DNA of 27,367 bases from XN24 sp047921395 (GTDB lineage: Bacteria > Pseudomonadota > Gammaproteobacteria > Steroidobacterales > XN24): the NCBI GenBank assembly GCA_047921395.1, contig JBLRWH010000033.1, positions 1 to 27,367 on the forward strand. Reading direction: 5' to 3'. Every line of letters begins with the position of its first letter. Within the stretch, counting starts at the first letter, position 1. The notes under the pieces were generated by a model. That model ran no database searches and had not been told where the DNA came from. It saw only the letters and a program-made list of their open reading frames with translations. This document shows, in pieces, positions 11,144 through 17,764 of this stretch. A program made the translations under genes and the position numbers.

Positions 11144-12517
11144 ATGCCCCACGAAGACGACCGCAAACTGAACGCCGAGGGCTTCGCCCGCCAGGCCCGC
11201 GCCGCCGAGCTCGAGGGCGAGATCGCCTCCCTCGCCGCCCATATCAACGCCGCCACTTACCGGCTCATCGAGATGCTGCGGGAGTTCGACGAGCTCGCGG
11301 GCTGGAACGGCTGGCCGACGGCGGCGCACTGGCTGCAGTGGCGCTGCGGCTATTCGCTCGGCGCCGCGCGGGAGAAGTTCCGTGTCGCCCGGGCCCTGCC
11401 GGGGCTGCCGCGGATCCGGGAGGCGTTCCGCGCCGGCCGGCTCTCCTTCGCCCAGGTGCGCGCCGTGATCCGCATCGCGACGCCGGAGAACGAGCCGACC
11501 CTGCTGATGTGGGCGCAGCATTCCACGGCCTCGCAGATGGAGAAGTTCGCGCGGCTGTATCGTCGCTATGGCGAGAATGCCGCGGCCATGAGCCAGCACC
11601 GCGACCGGTCCTTCACCTCGTGGGAGGAGGACGACGGCACGGTGTCGTTCCGCGTCCGCCTGCCGGCCGAACAGGCGGCGGTGGTGTTGAAGGCCATCGA
11701 GGCGGCGAAGGCGTCGCTGGACGGCCACGACTGGGAGGATGACGTCTCCGCGGAGACGCCGCCCTCGCCCTGGGACGATCCGCCCGCGCACCCCGACGAG
11801 GACGTCTCCGCGGAGACGCGGCGGGCCCGCATGGCCGACGCCCTTGTGCGGGTCGCGGCGTCCTACCTGGAGCCGGACGGCCGGCCGCGTTCCCTGGCCG
11901 AGAAGTACCAGGTGCACGTGCACCTCGATCTCAGGCGCGACGCGGACGGGCCGGTGGCGGATCCGGATGCCCCGGCGCTGGCGGAGGAGACGATCCGCCG
12001 GCTCGGGTGCGAGGCCGGGCTGGTCCCGGTGCTGCACGACGGCGGTGAGATCCTCTCGGTGGGCCGCAAGACGCGGGCCGTGCCGCCGGCGATCCGGCGG
12101 GCCTTGCGGCTACGCGACCGCGGCTGCCGCTTCCCGGGCTGCACGCACACTCGCCATGTCGACGCGCATCACGTGCGCCACTGGGCCGACGGCGGCGAAA
12201 CGAAGCTGTCGAACCTGGTGGAGCTCTGCAGCCAGCATCACCGCCTGCTACACGAGGGCGGCTACGGGCTGCGTGCCACGGATGACGGCGCGCTGGTGTT
12301 CACGCGCCCGGACGGCGAGCGCATCCCCGACGTGCCGCGACCGCTCGTGCTGACGGGCGATCCGGTGGCGGCGCTCGCCGCGGGCCACCATCGCCCTGAC
12401 GTCTCCGCGGAGACGTTCCGCTGCGAGTGGGACGGCGCGCCGCCGGACTACGGCGCGATGGTGCAATTGCTGGACGATAAATTCAGGCCTCCAGCCGACA
12501 GTGACACTTGCAGCTGA
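11144..12517 (+). CDS. DUF222 / HNH endonuclease family protein with three in-frame palindromic repeats
   Basis: The 457-residue protein has a DUF222 (13E12-repeat type) region over about residues 10-300, with W-L-x-W-R-C-G-Y-S-L-G-A-A-R-E-K-F-R-V-A-R-A-L near 65. A C-terminal HNH site follows: C328-x4-C333, H338-V-D-A-H342-H343, W347, N357-L, C362-x2-H365-H366. The paired Cys suggest a structural zinc and the His residues the metal-dependent nuclease centre. The peptide D-V-S-A-E-T occurs at residues 200-205, 220-225 and 419-424, each time encoded by the same 16-bp palindrome found between genes elsewhere in the window. All three insertions keep the frame and lie outside the HNH core. Family members are widespread and their cellular role is unclear; the LexA box suggests SOS control. 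Confidence 0.9.
   Translation: MPHEDDRKLNAEGFARQARAAELEGEIASLAAHINAATYRLIEMLREFDELAGWNGWPTAAHWLQWRCGYSLGAAREKFRVARALPGLPRIREAFRAGRLSFAQVRAVIRIATPENEPTLLMWAQHSTASQMEKFARLYRRYGENAAAMSQHRDRSFTSWEEDDGTVSFRVRLPAEQAAVVLKAIEAAKASLDGHDWEDDVSAETPPSPWDDPPAHPDEDVSAETRRARMADALVRVAASYLEPDGRPRSLAEKYQVHVHLDLRRDADGPVADPDAPALAEETIRRLGCEAGLVPVLHDGGEILSVGRKTRAVPPAIRRALRLRDRGCRFPGCTHTRHVDAHHVRHWADGGETKLSNLVELCSQHHRLLHEGGYGLRATDDGALVFTRPDGERIPDVPRPLVLTGDPVAALAAGHHRPDVSAETFRCEWDGAPPDYGAMVQLLDDKFRPPADSDTCS
11743..11758. repeat. Perfect 16-bp palindrome, TCT/AGA type, in HNH gene (site 1)
   Basis: CGTCTCCGCGGAGACG, read in frame as D-V-S-A-E-T with the preceding GA. Identical to intergenic copies at 1469-1484 and 2374-2389. 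Confidence 0.9.
11803..11818. repeat. Perfect 16-bp palindrome, TCT/AGA type, in HNH gene (site 2)
   Basis: Same sequence and same frame as site 1, exactly 60 bp (20 codons) downstream. The acidic, Pro-rich stretch between them looks like a linker. Confidence 0.9.
12399..12416. repeat. Perfect 18-bp palindrome, TCT/AGA type, in HNH gene (site 3)
   Basis: ACGTCTCCGCGGAGACGT, read as D-V-S-A-E-T near the protein C-terminus, after the HNH domain. It is the longest perfect copy of the TCT/AGA type. Confidence 0.9.
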
Positions 12518-12523
12518 GAAGCT

Positions 12524-12802
12524 ATGGCCACACTGACAATTAAATCCACCTATTCGCTTGATCCACAGACGGTTCGGGACCTGGAACGCCTGGCGCTGAA
12601 GTACGGGACGTCGAAGTCGGACGTATTGCGGCGGGCGGTGCGGTCGCTCGCGGCACAGGAATCCAGTCCCGAGGCACCAGGCCTGCAGGCCCTTGAAGAA
12701 CTGCAGAAAAGGATTGGTTTGACCGAAGAAAATGCAGCCGACTGGGCTACGAAGGTCAGGCGCGAACGCGCCGAGATGGAGCGCGGCCCGGCCAATGGCT
12801 GA
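12524..12802 (+). CDS. Ribbon-helix-helix antitoxin of a PIN toxin (copy 2)
   Basis: The 92-residue protein reads L-T-I-K-S-T-Y-S-L-D-P-Q-T-V-R-D-L-E-R-L-A-L-K-Y-G-T-S-K-S-D-V-L-R-R-A-V and is a close paralogue of the protein at 3620-3898. Identity is almost complete in the DNA-binding half and lower in the toxin-binding tail (residues 55-92). The ATG lies 6 bp after the stop of the HNH gene, so the pair may be transcribed with it and share its SOS control. Its end overlaps the toxin gene by 8 bp. Confidence 0.88.
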   Translation: MATLTIKSTYSLDPQTVRDLERLALKYGTSKSDVLRRAVRSLAAQESSPEAPGLQALEELQKRIGLTEENAADWATKVRRERAEMERGPANG

Positions 12803-13178
12803 TACCGCGATCCACCTCGATACCTGCTTCCTGATCCGGGCGCTGGTGCCGGGAACTGATGCCGATCATCGCCTGCGCAAATGGCTACGCGACGGTCATC
12901 GGCTGTGCATGGATTCGATTGCCTGGACCGAATTCCTCTGTGGACCCGTGCAACCCGACGAACGCGAGCTCGCCGAACAGGTCGTGACCGAAAGAGTCAG
13001 CTACGGCGAGGCTGAGGCGCAACGCGCCGCTGAGCTCTTCAATGCATCCGGGCGTCGCCGCGGCACGCGGGCTGACTGCATGATCGCCGCCACTGCCGTG
13101 GAACGCGATGCGGCGCTTGCGACGCTCAACCGGGATGACTTCCGGTGCTTCGAAGCATTCGGATTGAGGTTGGCGTGA
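12795..13178 (+). CDS. PIN-domain ribonuclease toxin, VapC-like (copy 2)
   Basis: The 127-residue protein has the same PIN acids as copy 1: D9 in H-L-D-T-C, E46 in W-T-E-F, D94 in R-A-D-C-M-I-A-A and D114 in N-R-D-D-F. Blocks such as T-A-I-H-L-D-T-C-F-L-I-R-A-L-V-P-G-T-D-A are shared, while residues 52-82 and 98-104 have diverged. It should be active. Divergence in the interaction parts hints that each toxin is matched to its own antitoxin. Confidence 0.92.
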   Translation: MADTAIHLDTCFLIRALVPGTDADHRLRKWLRDGHRLCMDSIAWTEFLCGPVQPDERELAEQVVTERVSYGEAEAQRAAELFNASGRRRGTRADCMIAATAVERDAALATLNRDDFRCFEAFGLRLA

Positions 13179-13199
13179 CATCGCCGGGCCGTTGATCCG

Positions 13200-14108
13200 C
13201 TAGCGGGCCGCCACCCCGGTCAGTTCCTCGCTCAACGCGACCAGCCGGGCGCGCGCCTCTGCATCGAGGGGCTGGGGATCCGTCGGCGCCCGCGGCTGGC
13301 CCTCGACATAGAACGCGCCGGGCTCGAGATCGGGACGGGTGATCAGGCCCATCACGTGGTCGCGGCCCTCGGCCACGGTGGTGCGGGGCGGGATGCCGAG
13401 GCTCTCGACCATGGTCGTGTTCATGAGCGTGGCCGGGTGCAGGGAAATCATGGTGATGCCGTCCGCGGCAAAACGCGGCGCCAGCTCGACGGTCATGCTC
13501 ACCTGCGCGAGCTTGCTCTGGCCGTAACCGCGGGCGTGGGCGCCCGGCTGTTCCAGCATGACGTCGTCGAAGTCGATCGGGGCCGAGCTGCCGGAGGCGA
13601 CGTTGATCACGCGCGACGGCGCCGCCGCGGCGAGGTTGGGCCGCAGCGTGTTCACCAGCACCCAGCCGGCGAGGTAGTTCACGGCGAACTGCAGTTCGTA
13701 GCCGTCCGCGCTGGTGCGGCGCGGCTGGTCACCGGTGAAGGCGATGCCCGCGTTGCTCACCAGCAGGTCGAGCTTCGGATAGTCCCTGGCGATCGTGTCG
13801 GCAAACTCGCGCACCGCCTGCATGGACGCGAAGTCGGCGGCATAGAAGCGCGCCGAGCCCTTGCCCGAGGCGGTGATCTCGTCGACGACGGCCTGGCCTC
13901 GCTCGGCGTTGCGGCCGTGCACGATGACGTGGGCGCCGTCGGCGGCGAGGGCGAGGGCCAGCTCGCGGCCCAGGCCGTCGGTCGAGCCGGTGACCAGGGC
14001 GGTCTTGCCGTCGTAGGACAGCGGCGCGTCCGCGTCCTGCGCCCGGGACGCGGGCGACCCTGCGGCCAGGGCGGCGAGCACGCATAGCGAGATGATGGGC
14101 AAGCGCAT
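13200..14108 (-). CDS. Short-chain dehydrogenase/reductase with an N-terminal signal peptide
   Basis: The 302-residue protein has the classical SDR motifs T-G-S-T-D-G-L-G (40-47), N-A-G (119-121), a Ser region V-A-S-G-S-S (170-175) and the catalytic Y195-x3-K199. It should be an NAD(P)H-dependent oxidoreductase. Residues 1-23 (M-R-L-P-I-I-S-L-C-V-L-A-A-L-A-A-G-S-P-A-S-R-A) look like a Sec signal peptide with an A-x-A-like cleavage site before Q-D. Export is unusual for an NAD(P)-dependent enzyme. ATG 14108 is well supported by AAGGAG 8 bases upstream. Substrate unknown. Confidence 0.9.
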   Translation of the reverse strand: MRLPIISLCVLAALAAGSPASRAQDADAPLSYDGKTALVTGSTDGLGRELALALAADGAHVIVHGRNAERGQAVVDEITASGKGSARFYAADFASMQAVREFADTIARDYPKLDLLVSNAGIAFTGDQPRRTSADGYELQFAVNYLAGWVLVNTLRPNLAAAAPSRVINVASGSSAPIDFDDVMLEQPGAHARGYGQSKLAQVSMTVELAPRFAADGITMISLHPATLMNTTMVESLGIPPRTTVAEGRDHVMGLITRPDLEPGAFYVEGQPRAPTDPQPLDAEARARLVALSEELTGVAAR

Positions 14109-14165
14109 GGTGGTTCTCCTTTTGCGCAGCATAGCCAGAACTACGGTTGCCTTGGAAACGCGGGT

Positions 14166-14738
14166 TCAGTCGCCCATTTCTTGCCTGAGCTCCGCCATGA
14201 CCTGCTCGAAAGGAATGAGCTTCTCGGCCTTCTCTTCCGCCGACAGGCCATCGAGCTCCGCGACCCGGCGCTGCAACTCCTGGTGAGCGTACTGAATCGT
14301 CGCCTCGCAGAAACCATGAAACGTCATCTCGTACAGGCAATGGGCGACGACATGCGCGGGCGAATGTGCGGCGAGGGTCGCTGGCTCGATGGTCATGCCA
14401 AGCCACGCGCGCCACGGCCTAAACGCCAGGGACCACGTGGTCTCTGCGGCGCCATGCTCCGCCTGGGCCCGCTCGTCCCAGTGTGTGAATCCGTCGAGTT
14501 CGCGGTTGAGCTCCCCGTTACGCCCGATCACCTCCATGGCGGGCTCTTCGTCCGGCTCGAAACCCGGCGTGCGCTCGATCGCGATCCGCATGGAGTCCGC
14601 TTCGGGTTCCAGCTTGCGCAGCTCGCGCAAAACGCTCCGGTAGTGTCCCAGGCGAGCGCTTTCGTCCGGATACAGCCAGGCGAGCGCGGCCTTGAGCTCC
14701 GCCCACTTTGTATCGGCGATCAGTTCAGCAAGTGTCAT
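14166..14738 (-). CDS. Conserved protein, DUF6557-like
   Basis: The 190-residue protein begins T-L-A-E-L-I-A-D-T-K-W-A-E-L-K-A-A-L-A-W-L-Y-P-D-E and continues Y-R-S-V-L-R-E-L-R-K-L-E-P-E-A-D-S-M-R-I-A-I-E. It then has W-S-L-A-F-R-P-W-R-A-W-L-G-M and A-H-C-L-Y-E-M-T-F-H-G-F. The opening pattern (F/L-x-E-L-x-x-x-x-x-x-x-E-V/L-x-x-x-L-x-x-L-Y-P) recalls the DUF6557 family, whose function is unknown. It is a soluble, mostly helical protein with no signal or membrane segment. The family name is from memory and uncertain; the gene is clearly real by composition and length. Confidence 0.7.
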   Translation of the reverse strand: MTLAELIADTKWAELKAALAWLYPDESARLGHYRSVLRELRKLEPEADSMRIAIERTPGFEPDEEPAMEVIGRNGELNRELDGFTHWDERAQAEHGAAETTWSLAFRPWRAWLGMTIEPATLAAHSPAHVVAHCLYEMTFHGFCEATIQYAHQELQRRVAELDGLSAEEKAEKLIPFEQVMAELRQEMGD

Positions 14739-14762
14739 CTGTGAGCTCGCAGTTTTTCGCTG

Positions 14763-15020
14763 TTAACGTGAGGTACGGCGTGCTTGCGGGACCAGGTGCG
14801 CGTCCACATAGGCGTCCAGCAACCGCCGTATCATCGGCTGGTACTGCGTATGCGCCTTCTCCGCCTCGGCCTTGAAGAACTCCACGCTTCGCTTGCTGAG
14901 CGAGATCGTGATCTTCACCTCTTCCTCGCGGAACGCGAGTTCCTCCGGCGATGGAAGAAAATCACGGATGACTCTCGGCTCGCCGATGGGTTCATTCGTA
15001 TATTTGATTCTCTTGCTCAT
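14763..15020 (-). CDS. brnA: BrnA-type antitoxin
   Basis: The 85-residue protein contains R-V-I-R-D-F-L-P-S-P-E-E-L-A-F-R-E-E-E-V-K-I-T-I-S-L-S-K-R-S-V-E-F-F-K-A-E-A-E-K, then Y-Q-x-M-I-R-R-L-L-D-A-Y-V. The K-I-T-I-x-L-x-x-x-x-x-x-F-F-K-x-x-A and Y-Q-x-M-I-R-x-L-L-x-x-Y motifs are standard for BrnA/CopG-type antitoxins of BrnT toxins. Its ATG overlaps the stop of the remaining brnT stub by 3 bases (ATGA). The antitoxin is complete although the toxin is not. Confidence 0.9.
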   Translation of the reverse strand: MSKRIKYTNEPIGEPRVIRDFLPSPEELAFREEEVKITISLSKRSVEFFKAEAEKAHTQYQPMIRRLLDAYVDAHLVPQARRTSR

Positions 15021-15118
15021 AAATGGCTTTGCCTCTGCGCCAAGGAAAACGGAATACCGTGCTTTGACAGGTTCTCTGCGTCCTTGCGCTCATCCCATTC
15101 GAAGCGCGTCTGCGTCAT
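15017..15118 (-). pseudogene. brnT: BrnT toxin stub (33 codons)
   Basis: ATG 15118 opens M-T-Q-T-R-F-E-W-D-E-R-K-D-A-E-N-L-S-K-H-G-I-P-F-S-L-A, the classic BrnT start (F-x-W-D-x-x-K-x-x-x-N-x-x-K-H-G-I-x-F). The frame ends six residues later at a TGA overlapping the brnA start. BrnT is normally about 90 residues, so the catalytic core and the C-terminal strands are deleted, while the start and the junction to brnA are kept. It is too short for the ribonuclease fold. Confidence 0.88.
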
Positions 15119-15218
15119 CGGCAACTGTACATGAGATATGGCACATTAACCATATTCACGTGTGGCTCCCTGTCGGCCGTGCTCATACGAGCGATTCTGT
15201 GGCAAACGGTGGATGGCT

Positions 15219-15255
15219 GCTAAGTAATGAAATTTCTCACGTTTCCGCGGAAACG
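15219..15255. repeat. Composite repeat leader plus perfect palindrome, TTT/AAA type
   Basis: GCTAAGT, a short spacer and GAAATTTCTCA lead into CGTTTCCGCGGAAACG (15240-15255, perfect). The leader matches GCTAAGT...GAATCTCTCG at 1834-1856. The copy lies 95 bp upstream of the NDUFA9-like gene start. Confidence 0.8.
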
Positions 15256-15349
15256 CAGGCGTCGAGCCGTGCCCGAGTTCCGGCCGCCCCCCAATTTGCC
15301 GGATGCAGGCTACAATCCCGTCGGAGCAAGAAACCAGGAGCACGGGGCC

Positions 15350-16240
15350 ATGGATGGGCACCTCACCACAGTCTTCGGCGGCACGGGTTTTCTCGGCAGC
15401 CGCATCGTCCGCCAGCTGGCGACCCTCGGCAGCCGGGTGCGGATCGCGTCGCGGCGGCCGCAGCGCCCCGAGTGGGTGACCCATCCCGAGGCGGTCGAAC
15501 TGGTGATGGCCGACATCCGCGACGAGCAGAGCGTGGCGAGCGCGGTCGCGGGCGCCGACAGCGTCGTGAACGCCGTCAGCCTGTATGTCCCTTCGCGCCG
15601 CCACGGCAGCTTCGAGGACATCCACCTCCACGGCGCGGCGCGGGTCGGGCGCGCGGCCCGGGCCGCGCAGGTGGAGCGGCTGGTGCTCATCTCCGGCCTG
15701 GGCGTGGATGCGAATTCGCCGTCGGCCTACGTGCGCGCCCGCATGCGCGGCGAGGACATCACGCGCAAGGTCTTCCCGGGCGCGGTCGCGGTGCGGCCCA
15801 GCGTGCTGTTCGGGCCGGACGATGCGTTCCTGGGCGCGCTGATGCGCATCGCGCGGCTCCCGGTCATCCCGCTGTTCGGGCGCGGCGACGTGCGCCTGCA
15901 ACCGGTGCTCGCGGACGACGTGGCCCGGGCCGTCGCACTGCTGGCCCGCGGCGAGGGCGACAACCACCGGGTGTTCACGCTCGGCGGCGCGGAGGTCTAC
16001 ACCTATTGCGAGATCGTCGAGCGGGTGCTCGAGTCGCTGGGCCGCAAGCGGCCGCTCCTGCCGGTGCCTGGCGCCGTATGGCTCGCGCTGGCGACGCTGC
16101 TCAAGGTGCTGCCGAATCCGCCGCTGACCGTCGACCAGGTCCTCATGATGCAGCAGGACAACGTCGTGGCCGGCAACTTCGGGCGCTTCGAGCATCTCGG
16201 CATCGAGCCCGAGTCGCTGGCGGGGTTTCTGAGGGGCTGA
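15350..16240 (+). CDS. NDUFA9-like atypical SDR (NAD(P)-dependent epimerase family)
   Basis: The 296-residue protein has the nucleotide-binding motif V-F-G-G-T-G-F-L-G (residues 8-16) and V-R-I-A-S-R-R-P. It continues with V-N-A-V-S-L-Y, V-E-R-L-V-L-I-S-G-L-G-V-D-A and the pattern Y-V-R-A-R-M-R-G-E in place of a clear Y-x3-K. V-R-P-S-V-L-F-G-P-D-D-A-F-L and Q-P-V-L-A-D-D-V-A-R-A are typical of complex I NDUFA9-like bacterial relatives, which are thought to bind NAD(P)H or quinone-related ligands. ATG 15350 is preferred over earlier in-frame starts because AGGAG lies 9 bases upstream and the earlier codons run through the palindromic repeat. Confidence 0.88.
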   Translation: MDGHLTTVFGGTGFLGSRIVRQLATLGSRVRIASRRPQRPEWVTHPEAVELVMADIRDEQSVASAVAGADSVVNAVSLYVPSRRHGSFEDIHLHGAARVGRAARAAQVERLVLISGLGVDANSPSAYVRARMRGEDITRKVFPGAVAVRPSVLFGPDDAFLGALMRIARLPVIPLFGRGDVRLQPVLADDVARAVALLARGEGDNHRVFTLGGAEVYTYCEIVERVLESLGRKRPLLPVPGAVWLALATLLKVLPNPPLTVDQVLMMQQDNVVAGNFGRFEHLGIEPESLAGFLRG

Positions 16241-16243
16241 GCC

Positions 16244-16642
16244 TCAGCCCACCGGCATCGACACGGCCACCCGCACGGCATCCCATGGCTCGCCCTCGCG
16301 CCGCACGCTGAGCACCCGCGCCCGCAACGGCGCGCCCTGTGCGAGCAGCCGGCCCAGCGGGCCGTTGTCGCTGCGCGGCACGTAGCCGATGTGGTGGCCG
16401 TAGGCCTCGATGCGGATGGCGCGCGGGTCGTGCGGGTTGCCGGGCTCGGGCACGAGCTGGAGCGCCAGGCCCGGCCGGATCCGCTCCAGCAGCGCGGGGC
16501 CGTCGTGGAAGCGGAACCCCGCCGCCGGGAACAGGTAGACGTCGTACTCGTGGATGGCGCCGGCGCTGAGCTGGGGCGCCGCCAGCAGCGGCAGCGCGAG
16601 CAGGCGCTTCATGAACTCGCGGCGCGGACGGATCGATTTCAT
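16244..16642 (-). CDS. HIRAN-domain protein with Tat-type signal
   Basis: The 132-residue protein begins M-K-S-I-R-P-R-R-E-F-M-K-R-L-L-A-L-P-L-L-A-A. R-R-E-F-M-K (7-12) followed by a hydrophobic run resembles a twin-arginine export signal. The rest (about 32-130) reads G-F-R-F-H-D-G-P-A-L-L-E-R-I-R-P-G-L-A-L-Q-L-V-P-E-P-G-N-P-H-D-P-R-A-I, then G-H-H-I-G-Y-V-P-R-S-D-N. That is the HIRAN pattern known from HLTF/Rad5-type DNA-binding domains and from stand-alone bacterial proteins. An exported HIRAN protein would not bind cellular DNA, so its ligand is open. It converges with the SDR gene, 3 bp away. Confidence 0.85.
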   Translation of the reverse strand: MKSIRPRREFMKRLLALPLLAAPQLSAGAIHEYDVYLFPAAGFRFHDGPALLERIRPGLALQLVPEPGNPHDPRAIRIEAYGHHIGYVPRSDNGPLGRLLAQGAPLRARVLSVRREGEPWDAVRVAVSMPVG

Positions 16643-16711
16643 CGCGGACTCCCTGGATCGATGGCGGGCCGGAGTCAGTATGGGAGGCGCCGGGCTCAGG
16701 GGATGAGCCCG

Positions 16712-16729
16712 GCGTTTCCGCGGAAACGC
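16712..16729. repeat. Perfect 18-bp palindrome, TTT/AAA type
   Basis: GCGTTTCCGCGGAAACGC lies 23 bp before the ATG of the membrane protein gene at 16753 and between two divergent genes. Its place in the 5' region could affect expression of either one. Confidence 0.88.
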
Positions 16730-16752
16730 GACGCCTGCTACCCTTCCCGGCC

Positions 16753-17244
16753 ATGACCTCCCCGGCCGACATGGCCTACAACAACCGCATCCTCAACGTG
16801 CTGTGGTACGGCTCGCTGGGCGGCCCGATGGTCGTGGCGACGGCCTTCCTCGCCTTCGAGCTCGAGATCGGCGTGGGCTGGGTGCCGTCACAATTGCTGT
16901 GGAACGCGACGTTGGTCTTGCTGGCGCTGGTGCTCGCGGCGGCGCGGCCGCTGGTGCGTCACCTGCTGGTCCCCGACAAGATCGAGGCCCGCCCCGTGCC
17001 GGCGGCGATGGCCGAGCCCGGCGATTTCGCGGCGCTGGCGCTGGCGAAGGTCCAGGTCGTGAGCATGCTGGCCGCGGCGATGCTGAACGCCTTGCCGATG
17101 ATGCTGACGCTGCTCGCCGTGCTGCACGCGGAGGCGGAGCTGGCGCTGCTGGTGGGTGTGCTCACGCTGGTGGCCGCGACGGTCGCCAAGCCGGGCTTCG
17201 TGAACCTGATTCTTGCGACGGAGACGCGGCTGCGGCGAAGATAG
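16753..17244 (+). CDS. Four-helix membrane protein of unknown function
   Basis: The 163-residue protein has hydrophobic segments at about residues 18-38, 48-65, 96-118 and 123-145, with a polar loop V-P-D-K-I-E-A-R-P-V-P between the second and third. I do not recognise the family. The start M-T-S-P-A-D-M-A-Y-N-N-R-I-L is chosen as the first ATG after the palindrome; the second reading frame over this DNA is Arg-rich and without pattern. The basic C-terminus (T-R-L-R-R-R) suggests a cytoplasmic end. Confidence 0.7.
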   Translation: MTSPADMAYNNRILNVLWYGSLGGPMVVATAFLAFELEIGVGWVPSQLLWNATLVLLALVLAAARPLVRHLLVPDKIEARPVPAAMAEPGDFAALALAKVQVVSMLAAAMLNALPMMLTLLAVLHAEAELALLVGVLTLVAATVAKPGFVNLILATETRLRRR

Positions 17245-17263
17245 CCCCCAGGGTGCCCTCGCG

Positions 17264-17665
17264 TCAGGTCAGCTCCAGGACAACCTCGCGCGTTGCCTGC
17301 GGCAGATCCGCGGCGATGAATCTTTCGGCCGGATAAAGGTAGTCCTCGCCGGATTCGTCGATGACGCGCAACTGGCCGACCCGCTCCGCCTTGGCGTCGG
17401 GCAGTGCCGCGTAGATCTTGAGGCGCTCCAGCGAGACCTCGTAGCCCGAATTATCGAGACAAATGAACAGGCGCTTGGATGTCGTTTTCATGGTCAATTG
17501 CTCCTGAAGGAGCCGCTTGATTTTGAACTCGCGGCGACCTATTCCGGTCGCCTCATACCAGTGCAGTTCTGCTTGAACGATTTCGCCACTGCGAAGACGT
17601 ACTTCAGCATAACCTTTGCGCTTTCGCCACCGGCCCCGCGTCTCCATGGAATCGCCGCCTGTCAC
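17264..17665 (-). CDS. Two small conserved modules fused in one frame
   Basis: The frame of 133 residues reads as two pieces. Residues 1-52 have K-G-Y-A-E-V-R-L-R-S-G-E-I-V-Q-A-E-L-H-W-Y-E-A-T-G-I-G-R-R-E-F-K-I-K-R, a pattern I know as a separate small protein. Residues 59-133 read M-K-T-T-S-K-R-L-F-I-C-L-D-N-S-G-Y-E-V-S-L-E-R-L-K-I-Y and L-R-V-I-D-E-S-G-E-D-Y-L-Y-P, another frequent small hypothetical protein. An internal ATG at 17491 has AGGAG 9 bases upstream, so the second module may be translated alone. The first module may have lost its stop codon. Neither module has a known function. Confidence 0.7.
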   Translation of the reverse strand: MTGGDSMETRGRWRKRKGYAEVRLRSGEIVQAELHWYEATGIGRREFKIKRLLQEQLTMKTTSKRLFICLDNSGYEVSLERLKIYAALPDAKAERVGQLRVIDESGEDYLYPAERFIAADLPQATREVVLELT

Positions 17666-17722
17666 GTCCCCGCAAGCAGTTCGTCACATCCCCGATAAGG
17701 GAATTTCATCATCACGGCCTAT

Positions 17723-17755
17723 CCTCGGTGCGGTGTCATTCCAATAACACCGAGG
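17723..17755. promoter_or_regulatory. Hairpin-forming inverted repeat before the PhoX fragment
   Basis: CCTCGGTG (17723-17730) and CACCGAGG (17748-17755) are perfect 8-bp arms 17 bases apart, ending 9 bp before the ATG at 17765. An inner GGTGT/ACACC pair offers an alternative stem. It could be an operator or an RNA structure that hides the start region. Confidence 0.45.
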
Positions 17756-17764
17756 CATCCGACC

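Noticed and set aside
14872..16311. Plus-strand frame reading through the 15240 palindrome with the V-S-A-E-T peptide
   Set aside because: The frame is out of register with the NDUFA9-like gene and antisense to brnA, so here the palindrome is intergenic rather than coding.
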